Assembly (NCBI GenBank): GCA_018831265.1
Contig: JAHJCO010000049.1
Span: forward strand, 17,099 to 81,098
DNA: 64,000 bases
Direction of reading: 5' to 3'
From: Actinomycetota bacterium
GTDB lineage: Bacteria > Actinomycetota > Geothermincolia > Fen-727 > Anoxymicrobiaceae
Of the stretch, positions 25,258 through 35,512 are shown one piece after another. Numbering within the stretch: the stretch's first letter is position 1; each line of letters begins with the position of its first letter. Below the pieces are notes generated by a model. It did not search any database. It saw only the letters and a program-made list of their open reading frames with translations, and had not been told where the DNA came from. Both the position numbers and the translations under genes were made by a program.

Positions 25258-26165
25258 TCCCACCACTCTGTCTCCAGTCCCTCGAAACCGACCAGTGATA
25301 CCTCCGGCTCGAGCCTCACCCCGAACCTCTGAAACACCTCTTCGGCGGCCAGCAACATCAGCGTCCGGATGTCCGAGGCGCTCGCCGACCCGTCGTTCAC
25401 TATGAAGTTCGCGTGGACCTCGGAGATCCGCGCGCCACCCTCGCGCCTTCCTTTCAGGCCGCAGAGGTCTATCAGCCGCCCGGCGTGATCCCCCTCCGGG
25501 TTCTTGAACACCGAGCCAGCGGTAGCTCCCCCGGGCTGCGAGGCCCGCCTCGCCGACGCCCGCTCCGCCATACGGGCGCGCACCCCGGCGGCGCTGTCCC
25601 GGGCCAGGGCGAACACGGTCGCGACCACGACCTCCCCGTTGGGCACCAGGGCTTCCCGGTAGCCTGCCTCGAACCTCTCGCGGGTCCTGCTCTCCCCCGC
25701 GGCGAGCGTCCGTACCGACAGCAGGCACTCGGAGACGCTCGATGAGAACGCCCCGGCGTTGGTCATCACCGCGCCCCCGACCGTACCCGGTATCCCGAAG
25801 GCGAACTCGAGACCGGTCAGCCCGGCCTTCGCGGCTGCTTCGACCGCCGCCCTCAGTCCCGCTCCACCCCCTGCAATGACTCGCTCGCCATCGACCGACA
25901 GGTCTGCCAGCTCACCGGAGAGCCGCAGCACCACGCCGCGATAGCCCCGGTCAGAGACCAGGACGTTGGAGCCGTTGCCGAGCACCATCGAGCCCACGCC
26001 CCGGCCATGGAGCACGGTCAGGACCTCCGCCAGCACCCCGGCCGAGTCGACCCATGCCATGTAGTCCGCCGGTCCACCCACCCTCCAGGTGGTGTGTGCG
26101 TGGAGCGGCACGGACGCCTCGACACGCGCGCCCGTCCCGGAGATGGCCTCGATAAGGGGGCTCAC
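25254..26165 (-). CDS. murB: UDP-N-acetylenolpyruvoylglucosamine reductase
   Basis: FAD enzyme that reduces the enolpyruvyl group to the lactyl ether of UDP-MurNAc; 303 residues, type II length. HTTWRVGGPADYM, VLGNGSNVLVSD, GIPGTVGGAVMTNAGAF and the catalytic-serine block AGSVFKNP are visible, with a glutamate near the C-terminus (RLEPEVSLVG). The GTG at 26165 overlaps the murC stop as GTGA, which fixes the start. Confidence 0.94.
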   Translation of the reverse strand: MSPLIEAISGTGARVEASVPLHAHTTWRVGGPADYMAWVDSAGVLAEVLTVLHGRGVGSMVLGNGSNVLVSDRGYRGVVLRLSGELADLSVDGERVIAGGGAGLRAAVEAAAKAGLTGLEFAFGIPGTVGGAVMTNAGAFSSSVSECLLSVRTLAAGESRTRERFEAGYREALVPNGEVVVATVFALARDSAAGVRARMAERASARRASQPGGATAGSVFKNPEGDHAGRLIDLCGLKGRREGGARISEVHANFIVNDGSASASDIRTLMLLAAEEVFQRFGVRLEPEVSLVGFEGLETEWWD

Positions 26166-27622
26166 GGCGCACGCTGCCCCTCGCGCTCCCTCAGCAGCCC
26201 GAGGATCTCCCTGGCGCACAGTGTCACGTCGCCCGCCCCCAGGGTGATCACGGTGTCGCCCCTGTCCAGCACGGCCGCCACCTCGGCGGCCAGATCGGGA
26301 CGGGACGGGACGTAGAGGACCTGCTTGCCCGCCTCCGCCCGCGTTATCCCGTCGGCCACCAGCCTTCCACTGACCCCGGGCTCCGGCTCCTCGCCCGCGC
26401 CGTACACGTCGCTGACCACGACTACGTCCGCGTCCGAGAAGCTGGTGGCGAACCGGTCGGCCATGGCCCCGGTCCTGCTGTAGCGGTGCGGCTGGAACAC
26501 GGCGACTATCCGGCCGGCGCACGCCCGGCGCGCGAGCCCCAGCACGGCCTCGACCTCGACCGGGTGGTGCGCGTAGTCGTCCACCACCCGCACCCCCGCG
26601 CTCTCCCCGACGGTCTCGAACCTCCTGCGCACGCCCTTGAAGGAGGCGATGCCCCCCGCTATCTCTTCGAACGGGAAACCCAGCTGGTGTGCCAGCGCGC
26701 ACGCGGCAAGCGAGTTGTAGAGGTTGTGCATGCCGGCGACGCCGCTGCTGAGGGCCCCGAGTTCCCGGTCCTGGTACCAGACCGTGAAACTGTTCCCGTC
26801 GGCCCCGATGGACTCCCCGGAGAAGCGGTAGTCGTTGGCCTCCGCCCTCCCGTAGAACAGCACCCGGCCGCCTTCCGACCTGAAGCCCAGCCCCACGTGC
26901 CTGGCCGGCCTGTCCTCACCGCAGACCACTGCGAACCCCCCGGCCTGCGTCCTGTGGAGGAACTCGGTGAAGACCCGTGCCGTATGCTCGAGGCTCTCGT
27001 AGTAGTCCGTGTGGTCCAGGTCTACGTTGGTCAGCACGGCGGCGAAGGGGCGCAGGTACAGCAGGGACCCGTCGCTCTCGTCCGCCTCCGCGACCAGGTA
27101 GTCTCCTTCGGCGTAGTGCGCGTTGCCGCCGATCTCGTTGAGCTCTCCGCCTATGAGGTAGGAGGGATCCGCCCCGCAGGACAGCAACACCTGCGTGACC
27201 AGGGAGGAGGTGGTGGTCTTGCCGTGCGTACCGGCCACCGCTATGCCCTTCCGGGTCTCCATGATCGCGGCCAGCATCTGCGCCCTGTCCAGGACCGGGA
27301 TCCCGTGCTGTGAAGCCTCCAGCAACTCGGGGTTGTCGGCGCGTATGGCGCTCGAGCGGACAACCACCCTGGCCTCGCCGAGATTCCCGGCACGGTGGCC
27401 GATGCCCACCGCCGCCCCCAGCCTGCGCAGCCGCAGGACGTTGGCCGACTCCTTGAGGTCCGAGCCGGACACGGGGTATCCCATCTCCAGCAGAACGGTT
27501 GCTATGGCGCTCATCCCCGCCCCGCCGATGCCGATCAGGTGCACCGCCGAGCCCTTGTCCAGCTGTCCCAGGTACAGGGAGTCAGGCAACCGTCGCTCCG
27601 TTCTCCAGGGGGCCGCCCTCAT
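26162..27622 (-). CDS. murC: UDP-N-acetylmuramate--L-alanine ligase
   Basis: Adds L-alanine to UDP-MurNAc; 486 residues from the ATG at 27622. VHLIGIGGAGMSAIA near residue 27 binds UDP, GTHGKTTTSSLV near 125 is the ATP loop, and AEADESDGS and DDYAHHPVEVEAVL are family blocks. The ATG has GGGAGGGG four bases upstream. A TTG at 27589, overlapping the murG stop by 8 bases just as murG overlaps ftsW, is a real alternative and would remove 11 residues. Confidence 0.93.
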   Translation of the reverse strand: MRAAPWRTERRLPDSLYLGQLDKGSAVHLIGIGGAGMSAIATVLLEMGYPVSGSDLKESANVLRLRRLGAAVGIGHRAGNLGEARVVVRSSAIRADNPELLEASQHGIPVLDRAQMLAAIMETRKGIAVAGTHGKTTTSSLVTQVLLSCGADPSYLIGGELNEIGGNAHYAEGDYLVAEADESDGSLLYLRPFAAVLTNVDLDHTDYYESLEHTARVFTEFLHRTQAGGFAVVCGEDRPARHVGLGFRSEGGRVLFYGRAEANDYRFSGESIGADGNSFTVWYQDRELGALSSGVAGMHNLYNSLAACALAHQLGFPFEEIAGGIASFKGVRRRFETVGESAGVRVVDDYAHHPVEVEAVLGLARRACAGRIVAVFQPHRYSRTGAMADRFATSFSDADVVVVSDVYGAGEEPEPGVSGRLVADGITRAEAGKQVLYVPSRPDLAAEVAAVLDRGDTVITLGAGDVTLCAREILGLLREREGQRAP

Positions 27623-28778
27623 GCCGCCCCTCCCTCAATTCTTCCACCAGCGCGACTATACCTTCAGTCCCCCGGCCCAGGCCCACGCTCGACAGCGACG
27701 AGGCCATCCGGCCCCTGGCCTCCTCGTCATCCAGGAGCGAAAGCGCGGCTGCGAAAGCCCTCCCGGCCGATTCCCCCTCCTGCTCCACGACCAGCGCGGC
27801 GCCGGCGGACTGGAGGGCTTCCGCGTTCTGGTCCTGGTGGCCCGATGCGGCGTGGGGATAAGGCACCAGTACGGCGGGCAGACCGGCGGCGGCCAGCTCG
27901 GCCAGCGTGCCGGCTCCCGCCCTGGAAAGGGCGAGGTCGCTGACCGCGTAGGCGAGCTCCATCCGCTCCAGGTAGGGGACCGCGCGGTAGACGGCGCCTG
28001 TCGCCGCGCCCTCGGCCGCGCTCCTGCGCATGTCCCCGTACGCGCTCCTGCCGGTGATATGGATCACCCTCAGGTCCGATGGCAGACCCCCAGCCTCGAC
28101 GGCGTCCCAGACGGTCCTGTTGAGCGCGCCGGCCCCCTGGCTTCCGCCTGAGACCAGGAGCGTGCGCCTGCCCGGCGGCAGGTCGAAGAACTCCAGGCCC
28201 GCACATGCCGCAGCCGACCCGGCCTCCTCGTCCGCGAGCGCGGTTATCGCCCGCCGTACGGGTATCCCGGTTGTCACCACCCTGGCGCGTCGGCTCAAGG
28301 ATCCGGCGGTCTTTTCGAACGCCGTTGCGACGGCGTAGGCCCTGACGCTGAGGTACCGGGTCACCATTCCCGGGACCGTGTTCATCTCGTGCAGTATCAG
28401 GGGCACGCCCGACGGTACCGATGCGAAGCAGGTGGGCGCGGCGGCGTACCCCCCGGTGCCTATGACGCACAGAGGCCGTCGTCGCCTGAGCCAGGCGAGG
28501 CGGCCCGCGGTCCCGCGCGCGAAAAGGAATGCGGCCGTCACCTTCTCGGACGGCTTCTTCCCGGATATACCCCCTAGACTGATTCCCTCGAAGGCGATCC
28601 CGGCGGCCTCGGCCGCGTCCCCCTCCGGGCCCGACGCCGACCCCACCATGGTCACCTCGAACGGCGGCTCCGACGAGCGTAGAGCCTCGGCCAGGGCAAT
28701 GGCCGGGTACACGTGCCCGCCCGTGCCTCCGCCCGTGATCACCACGAGCTTCTCCGCGACGTTTCGTCCTTCAGGCAC
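27582..28778 (-). CDS. murG: undecaprenyl-PP-MurNAc-pentapeptide-UDP-GlcNAc transferase
   Basis: Peripheral glycosyltransferase that makes lipid II on the inner face of the membrane; 398 residues. VVITGGGTGGHVYPAIALAE is the N-terminal GGTGGH loop, followed by GTGGYAAAPTCFA, LLVSGGSQGAGALNRTVWD and a C-terminal LSRAGAGTLAELAAAGLPAV with ALVVEQE. The GTG at 28778 overlaps the ftsW stop by 8 bases (GTGCCTGA). It is somewhat longer than E. coli MurG because of a C-terminal extension. Confidence 0.93.
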   Translation of the reverse strand: MPEGRNVAEKLVVITGGGTGGHVYPAIALAEALRSSEPPFEVTMVGSASGPEGDAAEAAGIAFEGISLGGISGKKPSEKVTAAFLFARGTAGRLAWLRRRRPLCVIGTGGYAAAPTCFASVPSGVPLILHEMNTVPGMVTRYLSVRAYAVATAFEKTAGSLSRRARVVTTGIPVRRAITALADEEAGSAAACAGLEFFDLPPGRRTLLVSGGSQGAGALNRTVWDAVEAGGLPSDLRVIHITGRSAYGDMRRSAAEGAATGAVYRAVPYLERMELAYAVSDLALSRAGAGTLAELAAAGLPAVLVPYPHAASGHQDQNAEALQSAGAALVVEQEGESAGRAFAAALSLLDDEEARGRMASSLSSVGLGRGTEGIVALVEELREGRHEGGPLENGATVA

Positions 28779-30048
28779 GGCACTGCCTGGAGATATTGAC
28801 CAGTATGCCGATGGAAGCCATGCAGACGACGAGGCTGGAGCCCCCGGCGCTGACAAACGGGAGAGGGACCCCCGTGATGGGAAGGAGCCCGGTCACCCCG
28901 CCCATGTTGACGATCGCCTGTATGACTATCAGCGCCGTCAGTCCGATCGCCAGGAATCGACCCATGTCATCGGGTGCCCGCCTGGCAACCCGCATCCCGC
29001 CGACCGCCAGGAGGCCAATCAGCACGACCACCACCAGCGTCCCGATCAGCCCCAGTTCCTCACCGATGATGGCGAATATGAAGTCCGTATGAGCGTTGGG
29101 CAAATACAGGAACTTCTGACGGCTCATGCCCAGGCCCAGGCCCCGGACGCGGCCGGATCCGAGGGCAATGTAGGACTGTATCACCTGGTACCCGGCGCCC
29201 CTGGGGCTCTTCCAGGGATTGATGAAGGAGAACAGGCGCGCCCTCCGGTACGACGCCGAAAAGGCGAAGACGAGGGCGAGCGCGGCGCCGCCGCCGCCGA
29301 GCGCGAGCAGGTGCCCGGGTTTCGTGTCCGCGACCCCGAACAGGAGCATTATGCAGAAGCACAGGACCAGGGTGCTTCCCATGTCCGGCTGCAGCATCAT
29401 CAGCACCACGTCGGCGGCCAGGAACAGTCCCACCGGGAACAGCAGGTGCGACAGCTTCCGGGTCTTCTTGCCCTTCACCGCCAGCACGTAGGCCGTGAAC
29501 ACCACCAGCGTCACCTTTGCCAGCTCCGTCGGCTGCAGGGTCAGGGGGCCGACCGCTATCCAGCGCCTCGCGCCTCCGATCTCAGTGCCTATCGCAAGCA
29601 CCATTCCAAGAAGTCCAAGTGACAGGAGGACCCCCGCCAACGACAGCTTCCCCAGCTTGTGATAGTCGAACCTCGTGAAGAACGCCATCAGACCGAATCC
29701 GATGACAGCCCATCCGAACTGCATGTAGAAGTACTTGTATCCGCCGGCTCCCTGGCCCATCCCCATCACCGATCCGGCGGAGAACACCATCACCAGCCCT
29801 ATCAGGAGAAGCGCCAGCGTCGGGAGCATGATGAAGTACGACAGCTCGGCTCGGGACGCCTTCGCCTTCGCTTTCGCCTTCGCTCCCGCCCGGGGGCTCG
29901 AGGCGGGCTTGCCCCCTGCGGGCTGCAGCCTCCCGCGGCTCCCCCTGCCTGCCGCCGCCGACCCCTTTCCCCTCGAGGGAGCCTGAGCCCGCCCGGCCGA
30001 CGCCCTCGTGGCGGGCCTCTCCTTGCGGACCGCGTTACCCGCCGGCAT
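28771..30048 (-). CDS. ftsW: peptidoglycan glycosyltransferase FtsW
   Basis: SEDS-family lipid II polymerase of 425 residues with about ten membrane helices. FTRFDYHKLG, the conserved QPTELAKVTLVVFTAYV block and MLQPDMGSTLV are present, and VSAGGSSLVVCMASIGILVNISR is near the C-terminus. The first 80 or so residues are a cytoplasmic Ala/Lys/Arg/Pro-rich tail (ending GAKAKAKAKASRAEL) that E. coli FtsW lacks; actinobacterial FtsW often has such tails. The ATG at 30048 overlaps the murD stop by 14 bases. Confidence 0.92.
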   Translation of the reverse strand: MPAGNAVRKERPATRASAGRAQAPSRGKGSAAAGRGSRGRLQPAGGKPASSPRAGAKAKAKAKASRAELSYFIMLPTLALLLIGLVMVFSAGSVMGMGQGAGGYKYFYMQFGWAVIGFGLMAFFTRFDYHKLGKLSLAGVLLSLGLLGMVLAIGTEIGGARRWIAVGPLTLQPTELAKVTLVVFTAYVLAVKGKKTRKLSHLLFPVGLFLAADVVLMMLQPDMGSTLVLCFCIMLLFGVADTKPGHLLALGGGGAALALVFAFSASYRRARLFSFINPWKSPRGAGYQVIQSYIALGSGRVRGLGLGMSRQKFLYLPNAHTDFIFAIIGEELGLIGTLVVVVLIGLLAVGGMRVARRAPDDMGRFLAIGLTALIVIQAIVNMGGVTGLLPITGVPLPFVSAGGSSLVVCMASIGILVNISRQCRA

Positions 30049-31438
30049 CGGCCTCACCCTTGAAACGGCGCACGGCGTCCTTGAAAGCCCTTCCGCGCTC
30101 CTTGTAGTCCGTGAACATGTCGAAGGAGGCGCAGGCCGGGGTATAGACGACCGCGCCCTCGCCGCGAGCGAGCCGATGCGCCGCCCTGACCGCCTCGGGG
30201 AGCTTCCCGACGGTCTCGACGGGCGCACGCCCGTCCGGGCAGGCGACGCCGACGGCCCGGTCTATCTCCTGCGCGCTCTGTCCCACCAGCACCAGACCCC
30301 GTATGCGGCCGGAAGACATTCCCCGGCAGAGCTCGGCGGCCAGCCCCGAGAACTCCAGGCCCTTGTTGCGGCCCCCCAGGATGGGCACCAGCGGTCCCTC
30401 GAACGCCTTCAACGCGGAAAGGGCCGCGTGCGGGTTGGTAGCCTTGGAGTCGTTGTAGAAGGAGACGCCCGCCACCTCGTCCACGAACTCCGTACGGTGC
30501 TCGAGGCCCTCGAAGCCGCGCACCGCTTCCCTTATCTTCGGCGGCGCAACCCCCAGTATGAGCGCGGCGCCCGCCGCTGCCATCACGTTTTCCAGGTTGT
30601 GCCCGCCCGGCAGGGCGATCTCATCGAGGTCCATTATCCTGGCCGCGAACGGTCCCGCCGCTTCGAGGACGCCTCCCTCGGCGAATATTCCCTCGGACAG
30701 CCGCCGGCTCGAGGAGAACGCCAGCAGCCTGCCCCTCGCGGAGGCGGCCATTCGCGCGCAGAACTCGTCGTCACGGTTGTAGACGAGCCAGTCCTCAGGC
30801 CTCATGTTCTCCACCAGTCGCATCTTCGCAGCCTGGTACTCGGTCAGATCCCTGTGCCAGTCGAAGTGGTCGGGGGCCATGTTCAGCACGATACAGACCG
30901 CGGCCCGGAACTCCACTATGTAGGCGAGCTGGAAGCTAGAGACCTCCGCCACCAGCACCGTGTCATCCGCGACCGCGCCCCTCAGGCCGGTAATCGGCGT
31001 GCCTATGTTCCCGCAGGTAGCGGCGCCCAGACCGGCTTCGGCAAGGATCGCCGCCACCAGGCTTGTAGTCGTGGTCTTGCCGTTGGTGCCCGTTACGGCG
31101 ACCATCGTGTTGCTCTCCAGCAGCCCGAACCCCAGCTCCAGCTCGCTGATAACCGGCACGCCGGCGTACGCTGCGGCCTGGAGCACGGCGGAGGCGCCGG
31201 GCACCCCGGGGCTGGTGACCACGAGGTCGAATTCATGGATATCGTCGGGTACCGCGACCCCGAGCCGGACCTCTACCCCGCGCTCCTGAAGGCCTGCGGC
31301 CCCGTCGAGTCGGGCGGGCTCGGTGGCACTGTCTACCACCACCGCATGCGCTCCCATCTCGGACACCGCGGCGGCGGCCTCGTACCCGCTGGTCGCGAGC
31401 CCGACAACGAGCACGCGCCTCCCCTCCATCTCGATCAT
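30035..31438 (-). CDS. murD: UDP-N-acetylmuramoyl-L-alanine--D-glutamate ligase
   Basis: Adds D-glutamate to UDP-MurNAc-Ala; 467 residues. RRVLVVGLATSGYEAAAAV is the UDP-binding start, GTNGKTTTTSLVAAIL near residue 118 the ATP loop, MAPDHFDWH and VSFYNDSKATNPHAALSAL the central blocks and ILGGRNKGLEF the C-terminal domain. The ATG at 31438 overlaps the mraY stop as ATGA. A long in-frame extension upstream lies antisense to nothing conserved and within mraY. Confidence 0.94.
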   Translation of the reverse strand: MIEMEGRRVLVVGLATSGYEAAAAVSEMGAHAVVVDSATEPARLDGAAGLQERGVEVRLGVAVPDDIHEFDLVVTSPGVPGASAVLQAAAYAGVPVISELELGFGLLESNTMVAVTGTNGKTTTTSLVAAILAEAGLGAATCGNIGTPITGLRGAVADDTVLVAEVSSFQLAYIVEFRAAVCIVLNMAPDHFDWHRDLTEYQAAKMRLVENMRPEDWLVYNRDDEFCARMAASARGRLLAFSSSRRLSEGIFAEGGVLEAAGPFAARIMDLDEIALPGGHNLENVMAAAGAALILGVAPPKIREAVRGFEGLEHRTEFVDEVAGVSFYNDSKATNPHAALSALKAFEGPLVPILGGRNKGLEFSGLAAELCRGMSSGRIRGLVLVGQSAQEIDRAVGVACPDGRAPVETVGKLPEAVRAAHRLARGEGAVVYTPACASFDMFTDYKERGRAFKDAVRRFKGEADAGG

Positions 31439-32481
31439 TTGGGCACCCGGGTCACGAAGTCCACGTAGAAGATCGCGAACCCGACCAGCACGCAGAACCC
31501 GCAGACTATCCAGAGGCGCACCAGTACCGTGAACTCCGACCACCCCTTCAGCTCGAAGTGGTGGTGGATGGGAGCCATCCGGAAGACCCGTTTCCCTCCC
31601 GTCAGCTTGAAGACCCCGACCTGGATTATCACCGAGGCGGCCTCTATCACGAACAGGCCTCCCAGGGGGATCAGCAGGAACTGGGTGCGGGTCATGATGG
31701 CGACCGAGGCCAGTACCCCACCCAGGGCGAGCGAGCCCGTGTCTCCCATGAATATCCGCGCGGGCGCGGCGTTCCACCAGAGAAAGCCCACGCAGGCACC
31801 CAGGACCGCCCCGCAGATTATCGCGATATCCAGCGCCGGCTGGCCCGTGAACTTGTAGAAGTTGGCATGCTCGCTTATGGGGTGCCTGAACATCGTGAAG
31901 GCGATGAGCATGTAGGCGGCCATGACCAGGATCATCGAGCCGGCCGCGAGACCGTCGAGGCCGTCGGTGAGGTTGACCGCGTTGGTGGTGGCGGTGATCA
32001 TGATGAACACCCATATGAAGAAGAACCAGCCCAGGTTGACCGCGGTGTTTCCCAGGAAGCTGAGCTGCGTTGGCAGGACGGGGCTGGCCTGGTAGGCGTA
32101 GTGGGTGGCCAGGAGGGTGAAGCCAAGGGCTATCGCGACCTGGCCCAGGAACTTCACCGACGGCTTGAGTCCCAGCGATCGCTTGTGCCGGATCTGGGTG
32201 AAGTCGTCTATGAAACCCAGCAGCCCGCAGGCCACCATCGTCCCCATCACCGCCAGGCCCTCGGGCGTCCTGCTGGAGAGGAGCAGGTAGGCGACCACGG
32301 TGGACAGGACGATGAGTATCCCTCCCATGGTGGGAGTGCCCTGCTTGGTGTAGTGAGCCTGGGGTCCGTCCTCCCTGATGAACTGCCCGTACTCCCGGCG
32401 CTTCAGCAGCCGGATGAGAAGAGGGGTGAGGACAAGACAGAGCAGTCCAGCGATGGTGGCCGCGCCAAGGACCCTATACAT
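31435..32481 (-). CDS. mraY: phospho-N-acetylmuramoyl-pentapeptide-transferase
   Basis: Integral membrane enzyme that makes lipid I; 348 residues and about ten helices. YTKQGTPTMGGILIVLSTV, the Asp-rich FIDDFTQIRHKRSLGL, NAVNLTDGLDGLAAG, FMGDTGSLALGG and the C-terminal RMAPIHHHFELKGWSE are the hallmark blocks that bind Mg and UDP-MurNAc. The ATG at 32481 overlaps the murF stop by 8 bases. Confidence 0.95.
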   Translation of the reverse strand: MYRVLGAATIAGLLCLVLTPLLIRLLKRREYGQFIREDGPQAHYTKQGTPTMGGILIVLSTVVAYLLLSSRTPEGLAVMGTMVACGLLGFIDDFTQIRHKRSLGLKPSVKFLGQVAIALGFTLLATHYAYQASPVLPTQLSFLGNTAVNLGWFFFIWVFIMITATTNAVNLTDGLDGLAAGSMILVMAAYMLIAFTMFRHPISEHANFYKFTGQPALDIAIICGAVLGACVGFLWWNAAPARIFMGDTGSLALGGVLASVAIMTRTQFLLIPLGGLFVIEAASVIIQVGVFKLTGGKRVFRMAPIHHHFELKGWSEFTVLVRLWIVCGFCVLVGFAIFYVDFVTRVPK

Positions 32482-33890
32482 CGGCCGCCTCCCTCTCGCC
32501 CGTGAAATCCCGGGCGGCCAGCCTTCCGGCCAGCTCCTCAAGTCCGACCAGCCGTGAAGCCTTGACCAGGACGACGTCTCCTGGCTCGAGGATATCAGCC
32601 AGCAATCTCTCCGCTTCGGCCGGGTCTTCACAACGGAAGACGCTGCCCCTGGGCATCCCGGCCTCCAGGGCGGCAATACCGTAATCCCTTGCCCGCCTGC
32701 CGACCGTCACCAGCAAATCGACGTCGAGAGACTCGAGCCTCGTCCCCGCGGCGCGGTGATAACGGCCGCTGTCCCTCCCCAGCTCGGCCATCTGCCCGAG
32801 GACGGCAACCGTGCGCGCCCCGCAGCCCAGCTCGCAAAGGGTGTCCAGGGCGGCTTCCATCGACTGCGGGTTGGCGTTGTAGGCGTCGTTGATCACCATG
32901 AAGCCGGCGGGCGAGCGCCACACCTCCGTCCGCCACGGTGAGAGCTCGGCCCCGTTCAGCCCGGCGGCGATATCAGGAGGGGATACTCCCGCGTCGCCGG
33001 CGCAGGCCGCCGCGGCCAGAGCGTTGTAGACCTGGTGCCGCCCCGTCGCCGGGAGCTCGACACCGATGGAGAACCCCGGCCCCCGAAGGGTGAAGATGGG
33101 TCGGCCCATGGCGTCCAGCCGCCCTTCCACCGCGCGGAAGTCGGCGTTCCGCGAGAGCCCGAACCTCACCACCCGCGCCCTGGTCTTCTTCGCGATCTTA
33201 CGGACCTCCGGGTCGTCGGCGTTCACGAACAGGGTGCCCCGGGCCGGAAGGGTCGCGGCGAGCTCGGCCTTGGTCCGGGCCACGTTCTCCACGGTCTTGA
33301 AGAGCTCCAGGTGCCCGGCCCCCACGTTGGTGATTATCCCGCGGGAGGGCCCTGCTATCTCCGCGAGCCTCTTGATGTCTCCGGCGTGCCTGGCGCCCAT
33401 CTCGCAGACGAGCGCTTCGTCCGCCGGCTTCACCGAGAAGATGGTGAGCGGGATGCCCACCTCGTTGTTGTAGCTTCCCGCCGACCCGGTCACCCGGTAT
33501 CGCCGCGATAGGCAGGAGACCAGAAAGTCCTTGGTGCAGGTCTTGCCGGTGGTGCCGGTCACCGCGAATACCTCCAGGTCCAGATCCGCGCGTACCATCG
33601 CGGCCAGGTCGCCCATCGCTCTGAGCGTGTTGCCGACCAGCACCAATGGAAGTGCCGGCTCCCCGCGCCTGAACCCCGCGGTCAGCGGATTCCGGCGCCT
33701 CACCACCGCCGCCCGCGCGCCCCTCTGCGCGGCCTCCGCCAGGAAGGCGTGGCCGTCGTAGCGCTCCCCCTCGAGGGCGAAGAACAGCGCCCCTTTCCGC
33801 ATCCGCCGGGAATCGGTGCAGACGTCCGCCACCGTCAGGCCGGCGGGCCCTTCCAGGACCCCTCCGGTCGCGCGGGCGACATCCGCCAGG

Positions 33891-33904
<14 letters not shown>
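32474..33904 (-). CDS. murF: UDP-N-acetylmuramoyl-tripeptide--D-alanyl-D-alanine ligase
   Basis: Adds D-Ala-D-Ala to complete the pentapeptide; 476 residues. ADVCTDSRRMRKGALFFAL at the N-terminus, the ATP loop GTTGKTCTKDFLVS near residue 109, NEVGIPLTIFSV, EMGARHAGDI and INDAYNANPQSMEAALDTL are typical. The loop reads GKTCTK where most members have GKTTTK. The GTG at 33904 overlaps the murE stop by 14 bases and fixes the start. Confidence 0.93.
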
Positions 33905-35378
<1,474 letters not shown>

Positions 35379-35512
35379 GTCTGTTCCTCCGGATGTGCCC
35401 TCGGACGTCCTGTCCATGGAACCTTGTAGAACGGTGCCATGTCAAAGTCAAGTACCGCCTCATGCCGCGATGCATCCCGCAACGCATCAGCTCGACGGCA
35501 ACTCTGGCGGTC